NCBI GenBank assembly: GCA_002435335.1
Contig: DJMI01000035.1
Span: 672 to 14,800, forward strand
Direction of reading: 5' to 3'
DNA from: Nitrosomonas sp. UBA6494
GTDB lineage: Bacteria > Pseudomonadota > Gammaproteobacteria > Burkholderiales > Nitrosomonadaceae
DNA length: 14,129 bases
A program made the translations under genes and the position numbers. How positions within the stretch are numbered: position 1 is the first letter of the stretch; each line of letters opens with the position of its first letter. Below the pieces are notes generated by a model. The model saw only the letters and a list, made by a program, of their open reading frames with translations, did not search any database and was not told the DNA's origin. Below, in pieces: positions 1 through 5,938 of this stretch.

Positions 1-3000
1 TCTACTATCGTCCCGGAAACCAAACCAAATCCGCAATTGATTTCTTTTTCATCAGGATATGAGTTTGCTAGTTGCTTGATTTTTTTGTATGCGTCGATGC
101 ATGCAGCGATAGCAGAATCAGTTTGATTGATTTCAAAATGGGCGACGAAACACTCGCCAGAATACTTTATTACTTGACCGCCATATTCAATGCACGCGAT
201 TGAACAAATTTCTAAAAAATTATTAATTGCGTCAACGAGTTCCTCATCAGAGAATTGACTTTGCAACGTTACAAGGTTTGTAAGACTTCCTGAAACAACT
301 AATTTTCTCGCACTCTTTATTGGGATAGTGAGTGGATTAATTCCTTCCATTAAGAATTTAAGCAAAGCTGGTTGAGTGTATCGCCCCATAGCATTATGTG
401 ACTGAGCAATGTTTTGTAGCATCAAGCTGATCGCCAGCAATATGAGATCATTACTTTCGTTGAGAGTTACTGCCTTCATGTTCCAGTCTGAAAAGAGTCT
501 TTCTTCACAACCAGTTTCCGCACTCAGTATTGTTACATCACGATGTCGTGGATCACGACCTATCTTTTCCACCAGCTGATTGACAGTCGCCTCCTCACCC
601 TCCAGAATTTGAAAGAAGTAATCCCCTACTCCGATTAAAATACCGGTAACATCTATCTTTTGGTTGTTCAAACTTGCTTTATGCCCGATTTCAAGAATTT
701 CTTTTTGATTGAGTGGCAAACTCAGTTTGCTGACGTAAGTTAGTCGTTTTAGCCCAAGCGGAGCATCTGTTAATGAAGTATCCGTTTGAAAATCTCTTAG
801 ATTCCGGATTGCCTTACTCATCAACCAGCCACTTTTTATCAACCCACCAAGATCTTCTTGCGAAATAATTTTTAGTTCACAATCTGTAAGGCACTGGACT
901 GTTTCTATACGTTTATTTTGATGTATCGGCAATACTTCACCGAAATGGTCTCCAGGACCTAATTCTCTTATTTTGATGCCATTCTGGATTACTTTTAAAT
1001 GTCCAGATTCAACCACAAAAGCCATTTTTGCGGCGTCACCTTGATTGAAAATTATATCACTGGCTTTAAAATGTGATTTTTCCAAACTAGTTGAAGTAGT
1101 TTGTGCTAAAACTGCAATATCATTACGAAATACCAGCACTAACAACCAGTCGATAATGATGCGTAGATTTCTTTCCAACCCGGGAACTGAGAGCAGATTT
1201 ATAAAACGCGAAATAAACCAAGCCAACATCCCGGAAAAAATTAGCCCGTTGACACGGCACAAGGAAAACTGGCGCATATTGTAGGGCTGGATAAAATGTC
1301 GTTGCTGCTTGAAAGAACGCTGCGGAAATCCTTGTGAGCTAGCCCACGCATTAAAACCGGCATGTTGTCCTAAATTGACTTGATCACTGGTAAAAACAAA
1401 TTGAGGGGGTGTCACATTGTTATGCGACTCTGCCACCCAAATGTTTTTAAACGATTGCAAACGTAATTCGTCGTCAATTGCATATGGCCAACTCAAATTA
1501 CCGTGGTCAGCAAAGCGAATGTCTGGATACTCGCAGGTGGCGTTTATCACCAAGCCGAATGCTTGGGTATTTTCTTTTTCAAAAACCAATCCTTTTTGTG
1601 TAAGGCCAATGATTTTTTCATTTGAGTGTTCGATGACACCTGATTTCTTAAGAAATTGGGATCGTTTTGTACTTATTTGGTGTTCAAACTTGGTTTTGCT
1701 TTCATCGTGTTCATTAAAAAGATGAACTTGCCAGCCAGAGCTTTGTAACGATGGGTATGATGGTTCTGCCGATTTCAGAATTTGACTCACTTCGACAGCG
1801 ATTGCAGATGCATTTTCGCCCGAACCGATAACAGCAAAAGTTAACAAACGTTTTTTCTCATGGACATCTTCGATTATTTCTGCTTCATCAACCAGTGCAA
1901 GAACACGCTGTCTGATACGGAGCGCGTCGGCAATCGAGTCAATTGGACAGGCATGATCGATCATTCCCGGGATTTTCGTAATATGAGAAGATGGCGTTAA
2001 TGCCAATATCAAGCTGTCATATTTCAACTCGATAGTTTCATTGTTTTTCCGTTTTGCGATTACTTTTCGTGCTTTTTCATCAATAACATCTAGGTGTGCA
2101 ACAACGACATTTGTTCGTTGAACAATACGACGAAATGGGTTTACTACATTCCCCGGTTGTACCGTGCCACCGATAACTTCGGGTAAGAACGGTGCAAACA
2201 AGAAATTTCCCTGATCATGTAGCAATGTGATACGAACATTCGAATATTGGCCAATAAGATTCTCTACTTTAACGGCAGCCTGCAAGGCAGAAAGGCCGCC
2301 ACCAATGATTACAATGTCAGCGGTTTTATCTTTTGCTACAGGTCGTCGCAGATGGCCGGCAGAATTTATAAAGCACGACAGAACAACCCCGTAAAAGAGA
2401 ATATGTGCTGTGAGTGTTTCCGGAAGCAATAAGGCAAAAATAGAAAAGGCGCTTATTAAGAAAATCGATAACGGGCGTAACAATACCCCAGCAATAATTA
2501 AAACTCCCGCACTTACTTCAACGAGAGCCATTAGCAGCGTAAAGGCTTCCGGATGAGCCGATAAAATAGGTAGTTGGTAAATCTCGATTATGCCCATTGA
2601 AAGATTGGGCTGCATTAACTTATAGAATACCCCCAGGTACAATATCGTAGTACCGGTCAGAATGCGCATGATGGCCTGAGCGCGTTGCCGGGGTTGGTCA
2701 GCCAGGAAAGTTTGTATATTATGAAAAACGGTGAGGGTTGGAAGTGGCAAATAATGTCTGCCTGGCCCTTGCAGAACTAGAAAAATACTTGCTCCTACTA
2801 TCGCGCCCAAATAAGCGAAAATAGCTTCACCAAACAAATACCAGCCTAAAAGACTTAATAGGATCAGCAGAAAAGAAAAAAACCTTACATAGATACCAAA
2901 TAGAATGGTTAGGCCTAATATGATTTCCGCCCATCTTATCCAGCTCCACTCAGATCCAAGTTGATTCAGTTCAAGGTCGGGCGCTAAGAAAGTGGGTGAG

Positions 3001-3395
3001 GTAAATGCTTCTACTCCAAAACGTGGCTCTGCTCCGAAAGCTGAAGATAATAAAATCCAGCCTACGCATACGCGTAAGATACGTGGCACATGGTCTCCGT
3101 AAGAAGACAGCCTTGCCTGTAGATCAGGAAAGAGTTCACGTGCACCTGTAAATCCAAGCCAAACCCAACCGATAATAAACAGCAAGAAAGCTGAAATCAT
3201 CAGCACATTGAGAGAAGATAATTGCGTAAAAATGTCAGGTAGCTTTTGGGCATTCCAATAATTTATCTGCTCAGGCGTTAAGATCCATGTTTCATGTGCC
3301 CAAGCGACATTTGGAAATAGGGATAGTCCATAAACACAAGCGACTAAAAAAAATGCTTGCCAAAAGTAATTGAAGGAAAGATTTGTCTTCATCAT
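1..3395 (-). CDS. DoxX / NDH-2-like oxidoreductase / cNMP-binding / BLUF / class III cyclase fusion protein (3' end outside window)
   Basis: One reading frame runs without a stop from ATG at 3395 to the window edge (1131 codons plus two bases), so the protein is C-terminally incomplete. An in-frame TGA lies seven codons upstream; a second ATG follows at once, and no strong ribosome site is visible. Domains in order: signal peptide (1-33, ending AWA before His34), about seven membrane segments of DoxX type (60-345), Rossmann-type FAD/NAD(P)H oxidoreductase (358-765), cyclic-nucleotide-binding domain (772-868), BLUF domain (881-980), helical linker and class III cyclase domain (1028 onward). 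I translated the frame across a run of seven T's near residues 171-173 and it stays open with sensible domains on both sides, so it is not an obvious assembly artefact. Likely role, by inference: a membrane-bound sensor joining respiratory redox state, cyclic nucleotide and blue light. The single-gene architecture is not one I know. Confidence 0.93.
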   Translation of the reverse strand, partial: MMKTNLSFNYFWQAFFLVACVYGLSLFPNVAWAHETWILTPEQINYWNAQKLPDIFTQLSSLNVLMISAFLLFIIGWVWLGFTGARELFPDLQARLSSYGDHVPRILRVCVGWILLSSAFGAEPRFGVEAFTSPTFLAPDLELNQLGSEWSWIRWAEIILGLTILFGIYVRFFSFLLILLSLLGWYLFGEAIFAYLGAIVGASIFLVLQGPGRHYLPLPTLTVFHNIQTFLADQPRQRAQAIMRILTGTTILYLGVFYKLMQPNLSMGIIEIYQLPILSAHPEAFTLLMALVEVSAGVLIIAGVLLRPLSIFLISAFSIFALLLPETLTAHILFYGVVLSCFINSAGHLRRPVAKDKTADIVIIGGGLSALQAAVKVENLIGQYSNVRITLLHDQGNFLFAPFLPEVIGGTVQPGNVVNPFRRIVQRTNVVVAHLDVIDEKARKVIAKRKNNETIELKYDSLILALTPSSHITKIPGMIDHACPIDSIADALRIRQRVLALVDEAEIIEDVHEKKRLLTFAVIGSGENASAIAVEVSQILKSAEPSYPSLQSSGWQVHLFNEHDESKTKFEHQISTKRSQFLKKSGVIEHSNEKIIGLTQKGLVFEKENTQAFGLVINATCEYPDIRFADHGNLSWPYAIDDELRLQSFKNIWVAESHNNVTPPQFVFTSDQVNLGQHAGFNAWASSQGFPQRSFKQQRHFIQPYNMRQFSLCRVNGLIFSGMLAWFISRFINLLSVPGLERNLRIIIDWLLVLVFRNDIAVLAQTTSTSLEKSHFKASDIIFNQGDAAKMAFVVESGHLKVIQNGIKIRELGPGDHFGEVLPIHQNKRIETVQCLTDCELKIISQEDLGGLIKSGWLMSKAIRNLRDFQTDTSLTDAPLGLKRLTYVSKLSLPLNQKEILEIGHKASLNNQKIDVTGILIGVGDYFFQILEGEEATVNQLVEKIGRDPRHRDVTILSAETGCEERLFSDWNMKAVTLNESNDLILLAISLMLQNIAQSHNAMGRYTQPALLKFLMEGINPLTIPIKSARKLVVSGSLTNLVTLQSQFSDEELVDAINNFLEICSIACIEYGGQVIKYSGECFVAHFEINQTDSAIAACIDAYKKIKQLANSYPDEKEINCGFGLVSGTIV
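3..314 (-). other. Domain: class III adenylyl/guanylyl cyclase domain, N-terminal part, metal sites altered
   Basis: Residues 1028-1131, cut by the window edge. With the linker (981-1027, including SLMLQNIAQSH and MEGINPLT) it follows the bPAC cyclase from Beggiatoa step by step as I recall that protein. Family features kept: YGGQVIKYSGECFVAHF, with Lys1077 at the adenine-selecting position. Features lost: the first metal aspartate (F-x-D-I in active cyclases) is Ser1037, and the second (G-D) is Glu1081. Two-metal catalysis needs both carboxylates, so this copy may be inactive, regulatory, or repurposed. The C-terminal part with the transition-state Asn/Arg is outside the window. Confidence 0.8.
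456..755 (-). other. Domain: BLUF blue-light sensor
   Basis: Residues 881-980. The domain starts LKRLTYVSKLS and continues through NNQKIDVTGILI, FFQILEGEE, RDPRHRDV and FSDWNMKAV, which are the BLUF signatures in order. All residues that drive BLUF photochemistry are present at the expected spacing: Tyr887, Asn911, Gln929, Trp971 and Met973 (AppA Tyr21, Asn45, Gln63, Trp104, Met106). BLUF domains bind FAD non-covalently and respond to blue light by rearranging the hydrogen bonds around the Gln. A light-responsive domain is therefore well supported; its effect on the rest of the protein is not. Confidence 0.92.
792..1082 (-). other. Domain: cyclic-nucleotide-binding (CRP/CAP-like) domain
   Basis: Residues 772-868, a beta-roll of the CAP_ED kind: FNQGDAAKMAFVVESGHLKV, then a phosphate-binding cassette with Phe-Gly-Glu at 818-820 and Arg829, then ETVQCLTDCELKIIS. 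In the family the cassette reads FGE...R-x-A-T; here it is R-I-E-T, so the Gly-Glu and Arg that hold the ribose and cyclic phosphate are kept, while the usual Ala is Glu831. Binding of cAMP or cGMP is plausible. It sits between the oxidoreductase and the BLUF domain, so it could relay nucleotide level to either side. Confidence 0.8.
1101..2324 (-). other. Domain: NDH-2-like FAD/NAD(P)H oxidoreductase, partly degenerate
   Basis: Residues 358-765. The N-terminal dinucleotide fold is clear: strand ADIVII, then GGG at 365-367 followed by LSALQAA, and the acceptor strand ITLLHD. A second fold starts at AVIGSGENASAIAVE (521-535) and would hold NAD(P)H. The segment ending in IIIDWLLVLVFRNDI resembles the C-terminal end of NDH-2 relatives that carry a cNMP domain. 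Odd point: the usual FAD-contacting Gly-Asp motif near the C-terminus is replaced by Glu656-Ser657 in the segment NIWVAESHNN. Cofactor binding or turnover may therefore be altered. No redox-active CxxC is present. Confidence 0.8.
2340..3395 (-). other. Domain: signal peptide and DoxX-like membrane region
   Basis: Residues 1-33 form a signal peptide: two lysine/asparagine-rich turns, a hydrophobic core (FFLVACVYGLSLF) and an AWA cleavage site, followed by a polar periplasmic stretch beginning HETW. Residues 60-345 hold about seven hydrophobic helices. The second half carries DoxX-like signatures: a helix starting IMRILTG and ending in Tyr-Lys near 259, then a helix with Glu293 followed by Gly297 and Gly303 leading to an Arg-Pro at 307-308. 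DoxX/DoxD relatives are quinone-linked membrane proteins in thiosulfate oxidation and stress responses; a quinone contact here is inference. Confidence 0.75.
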
Positions 3396-3601
3396 CAAAG
3401 TATATTTTTCTATTCAGTTGTTGCCGAAATGAAGGTTAAGGAGAGAAGATGTCTATCTATAATAACCTATTTAGGCAAAATCCGCCTTGCAATCCCATTT
3501 TCTGATTGAGGATATGTCAAAAAGAAATGTTCTGATATAGGTGGATGCACTCATTTTTGTGGCGATGCAGCACAGTGTCAAAAGACGATTTGTGTTAATG
3601 C

Positions 3602-3696
3602 CGGTTTCAGATTGATGCTGCCATGGCCAGAAACGCCGGCAATGCAGCGGAATATTTTCATCTGACGGTCAATCGCGTGCTCGAATTGAGATTTAG
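3602..3696 (+). pseudogene. Probable 3' remnant of kup (potassium uptake protein)
   Basis: The plus-strand frame reads RFQIDAAMARNAGNAAEYF, then HLTVNRVLEL. This resembles the C-terminal tail of Kup K+ transporters (MxRNA..A.(D/E)YF.(I/L)PxNRVvELG..VEI, from memory). A TAA lies just upstream of the matching part, and the family ending E-I-stop appears one frame off (GAG ATT TAG, 3688-3696). That fits a decayed end with a small deletion. Nothing upstream to 3396 looks like the rest of Kup. The continuing frame to 3829 shows no family. It is a weak, motif-level call. Confidence 0.42.
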
Positions 3697-3708
3697 CACG
3701 CCGCTGAT

Positions 3709-3816
3709 TCAATCGCGACATATCTCATGCCCGATTTTATCGGCAGATTCAATAATGCGCTTTGCTCGCATTGCTTGTATCGATTCGTCGTTTACGACAA
3801 ATAGTATTTTCTTCAT
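3709..3816 (-). pseudogene. Short coding-like remnant, possibly the start of a PTS fructose IIB-like protein
   Basis: A 35-codon minus-strand frame starting MKKILFVVNDESIQAM and ending ADKIGHEICRD before a TGA. The amphipathic pattern and the Gly-His-Glu-Ile at the end recall the first beta-alpha unit of PTS fructose IIB proteins (KI.AVTACPTG..HT...A..L..AA...GHEI), but the catalytic Cys-Pro-Thr-Gly is absent. No ribosome site is visible and the start sits only five bases from the Pho box. I read it as a gene fragment rather than a functional gene; the family is uncertain. Confidence 0.25.
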
Positions 3817-3820
3817 CGTT

Positions 3821-3838
3821 CTGTCATAAAAATGTAAC
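3821..3838 (+). promoter_or_regulatory. Pho box upstream of phoB
   Basis: CTGTCATAAAAATGTAAC is two direct 7-base repeats with a 4-base A-rich spacer (CTGTCAT-AAAA-ATGTAAC). The first repeat is a perfect match to the PhoB consensus and the second differs at its first base and in the C/A position. It begins 72 bases before the phoB start codon. In PhoB-activated promoters this element replaces the -35 hexamer, so autoregulation of phoB by phosphate limitation is likely. Confidence 0.75.
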
Positions 3839-3848
3839 CCTTTGTTTC

Positions 3849-3854
3849 TATCAT
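3849..3854 (+). promoter_or_regulatory. Probable -10 hexamer of the phoB promoter
   Basis: TATCAT lies 10 bases after the end of the Pho box, the spacing expected for a PhoB-dependent promoter, and matches TATAAT at 5 of 6 positions. Transcription would start near 3861, leaving a leader of about 30 bases before phoB. Confidence 0.5.
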
Positions 3855-3892
3855 TGGTAGTTAAAGTGACTTAATGGGGAATGGGGTAACTG

Positions 3893-4636
3893 ATGACTGC
3901 AACGATATTGGTTGTTGAAGACGAACTTGCCATACAGGAATTGATTGCGCTCAATTTGAAAAAAGCCGGCTATCTGGTTGTGTGTGCAGATAGTGTCGGG
4001 CAAGCCAAGAAAATGGCTGACAGCGTACTGCCTGACTTGGTATTGCTCGATTGGATGCTGCCGGATATGAGCGGTTTGGCGTTCGCGCGCAAGTTGCGGC
4101 AGGAGGAGCGTACCAAGGATATTCCTATCATTATGCTCACAGCTCGGACGCAAGAAAATGACAAAATTGACGGATTGGAAGCCGGCGCGGATGATTATAT
4201 TACCAAGCCTTTTTCGCCGCGCGAATTGCTGGCACGCATCAAAGCCGTTGTACGACGGCGCTTGCCGGAGTTATCTGATGATGTAATAGAAATCGGCGGC
4301 TTGAAGCTTGATCCGATTGCTCACAGAGTCCGTGCCGAAACTAATGAAGGAAATGCAAACAAATCAGAGCTTCCCATGGGGCCAACCGAGTTCAGATTGT
4401 TGCATTTTTTAATGGCGCATAAGGAACGCGTCCATACCCGAACTCAGCTATTAAATCGTGTTTGGGGCGATCATGTGTTTATTGAGGATCGCACCGTTGA
4501 TGTTCATATTCGCCGCTTACGCAAGCTGCTGGAAGTTGTTGGCAAAGAGCACTTGGTGCAAACGGTCAGAGGCGCGGGTTATCGTTTTTCTGTGGAAAGG
4601 CAAGAGGAGTGTATTGAATCCAAATTCCCCAGTTGA
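3893..4636 (+). CDS. phoB: Phosphate regulon response regulator PhoB
   Basis: A cytoplasmic OmpR/PhoB-family activator that is phosphorylated under phosphate limitation and binds Pho boxes. Receiver domain (residues 4-120): acidic pocket Glu9-Asp10, phospho-acceptor Asp53 in LLDWMLPDMSG, Thr83 and Lys105, all at E. coli PhoB positions. Winged-helix DNA-binding domain (about 135-235) with MGPTEFRLLHF, EDRTVDVHIRRLRK and VQTVRGAGYRFS. At 247 residues it is about 18 longer than E. coli PhoB, from an insert of about eight polar residues in the first strand hairpin (150-160, NEGNANKSEL) and an acidic tail. ATG 3893 is chosen because the family start motif TILVVED follows at once; the leader offers only a weak G-rich ribosome site. 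No phoR lies next to it, which is unusual, so the partner kinase must be encoded elsewhere or be lost. Confidence 0.95.
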   Translation: MTATILVVEDELAIQELIALNLKKAGYLVVCADSVGQAKKMADSVLPDLVLLDWMLPDMSGLAFARKLRQEERTKDIPIIMLTARTQENDKIDGLEAGADDYITKPFSPRELLARIKAVVRRRLPELSDDVIEIGGLKLDPIAHRVRAETNEGNANKSELPMGPTEFRLLHFLMAHKERVHTRTQLLNRVWGDHVFIEDRTVDVHIRRLRKLLEVVGKEHLVQTVRGAGYRFSVERQEECIESKFPS

Positions 4637-4889
4637 AATTTGTGATGAAAATGACTGTAACCAACTCTTATCAACGGATATAGATCAAATCTTGATGGTT
4701 TATTGCAGTTCAAAAACAAGCTTTAAGCAAGGTACCGTGACAACATTTTTGCCAGATTTTGATTGCTTTATCTGATTTCTGGGAACGACTAAATAATCAG
4801 GGCGTGTCAAATATCATGAGTGTGGATGAGTTGATAGCGCAGAACAAGAAAGCCAGTCGTGTCAGTTGCTCTGTAATACTTCAACTATT
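4637..4889. other. Intergenic stretch after phoB with a small unassigned open frame
   Basis: No recognised gene. On the plus strand a frame is open from 4741 to 4911 (56 codons, containing LSDFWERLNNQGVSNIMSVD), with only late possible starts (GTG 4804, ATG 4816). The composition is protein-like, but it has no clear ribosome site and its end overlaps the convergent transporter gene. It may be the tail of a lost gene. No PhoR-like sequence and no convincing terminator were seen. Confidence 0.3.
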
Positions 4890-5474
4890 TCAGATAGAGC
4901 TGAAACTATAAATCAGCAAGGTTGTGATCAGGGCAACAATCAAGGTTCTAAGTCCAGACCACAACCAAAAGCTGTCGGTAATGCGACCGAGAAATACGCC
5001 AAGTAGGAAGATGATCAGAAAGGCGACAAAAGTAGCCGTTTCCAATGGCTTCGCAATCAGTTGAGGTTGCCAGTGCGCCAGTGCCAGTGGAAAAATGATG
5101 ATCAATGCTATCGCAAACGGTGCTAAACCATTAATCATGGCAATAAGAAAAGGCATTAGCCGTGCAGCCTGACCATGTGCAGACTCTCTAAGGTCAGCAA
5201 TCATAGCCTCTTCCAGACTTCTTAATTCAAGCTTCTTCTCAGCCGCTTCGCTAATATAGGCGCTGGTCATGCCGCTCATGCCCAAGGCAATAGCGGCGCC
5301 CAAGCAAACACTAATAATCACCGGTAATGAAACTGAATCGCTGACATAGAACCCCATTAATAAGCCCAGCATGGTTAATGCACCGTCAAAACCATTGACG
5401 ACGAAATAACGCCGCGCGATATGTTGTGAGCGCGTAATACGAACCAGTAACAAAAATTGATTGACTATGCTCAT
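4890..5474 (-). CDS. VIT1/CCC1-family (TIGR00267-like) membrane transporter
   Basis: An integral membrane protein of 194 residues with about five hydrophobic helices (roughly 28-46, 52-72, 105-130, 146-165, 173-192), the usual VIT/CCC1 number. The family signature is in helix 1 (VVNGFDGALTMLGLLMGF) and helix 2 (GMSGMTSAYISEAAEKK). The loop after helix 2 is rich in glutamate (Glu76, 79, 83, 88, 89, 97), the place where VIT1 proteins gather divalent metal. Family members move Fe2+ or Mn2+ out of the cytoplasm; the substrate here is inferred. The gene follows the DUF211 gene by only 10 bases and is surely co-transcribed with it. No clear Shine-Dalgarno is seen, consistent with coupling. This short form is commonest in archaea as I recall, so transfer is possible. 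Confidence 0.85.
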   Translation of the reverse strand: MSIVNQFLLLVRITRSQHIARRYFVVNGFDGALTMLGLLMGFYVSDSVSLPVIISVCLGAAIALGMSGMTSAYISEAAEKKLELRSLEEAMIADLRESAHGQAARLMPFLIAMINGLAPFAIALIIIFPLALAHWQPQLIAKPLETATFVAFLIIFLLGVFLGRITDSFWLWSGLRTLIVALITTLLIYSFSSI

Positions 5475-5484
5475 GGAGCAATCG

Positions 5485-5760
5485 CTATGATTCCGGTGTG
5501 GCGTGTGATCCGATCACCTCGATCTCGTCAATACTGTGCACAGTAGCTCCCATGGCATTAATTGTTTCGGAAATGATGTCAAAACGAATATCTTCCCCTT
5601 CAACAACTAAAATAATCGTTTCGGTTTGTTCATCCACTTCCAAAACAGAAAATTTGAAATGACAATCAAGACATTTCTCTGCCAGCGTACAGGCAAAATC
5701 CAGACCATTAGGCTGATGTGGCTTAAGTACATCAAGAACCAAGCGTTTTACTTTGACCAT
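5485..5760 (-). CDS. DUF211 family protein
   Basis: A small, probably cytoplasmic protein of 91 residues matching DUF211 (PF02680) along its length: KRLVLDVLKPHQP at the start, SVLEVDEQTETI, EGEDIRFDII, and the signature GATVHSIDEIEVIG at 71-84. The predicted fold is ferredoxin-like (beta-alpha-beta-beta-alpha-beta). Biochemical function of the family is not established. It is the first gene of a pair with the VIT-type transporter, which suggests a role in metal handling. Odd feature: Cys24, Cys30, Cys33 and His34, the last three as CLDCH; with no export signal this is more likely a soft-metal site than a haem c site. Start ATG 5760 is where the family begins; a weak leader lies upstream. Confidence 0.85.
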   Translation of the reverse strand: MVKVKRLVLDVLKPHQPNGLDFACTLAEKCLDCHFKFSVLEVDEQTETIILVVEGEDIRFDIISETINAMGATVHSIDEIEVIGSHATPES

Positions 5761-5938
5761 AGTAATGTAAGGAAATGGTTAAAATGAGTAGTGTGTAATA
5801 TCGATTAATTGCTACAACTTTATTTTAACAGGCTACTGAAAAACGTTCGTACTCCTGCTATAGCAAATAACTTGGCGATAAAACTACAAAAAAATCACAG
5901 GTTGGAAGAAATGCTTGATTTGTTTCAGCCTAAAAGCA

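Noticed and set aside
1045..2432. Plus-strand frames at 1045-1284, 1417-1725 and 2247-2432.
   Set aside because: They lie inside the continuous minus-strand fusion gene, which has clear protein domains at these places.
2874..2888. A run of seven T's (minus strand) considered as a frameshift splitting the membrane region from the rest.
   Set aside because: With seven T's the frame stays open with sensible transmembrane and oxidoreductase sequence on both sides, and the total codon count agrees with the coordinates.
3449..3505. An 18-codon plus-strand frame with AAGGAG placed well before its ATG.
   Set aside because: It ends quickly, resembles nothing, and lies in the likely leader region of the opposite-strand fusion gene; one good ribosome site is not enough.
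4651..4660. A second CTGTAAC after phoB, considered as a Pho box.
   Set aside because: There is no second half-site at the required 11-base spacing.
4888..4905. TTTCAG-ATAGAG-CTGAAA inverted repeat at the end of the VIT-type gene, considered as a terminator.
   Set aside because: The stem is only six A/T-rich pairs, overlaps the stop codon and has no T-run on either strand.
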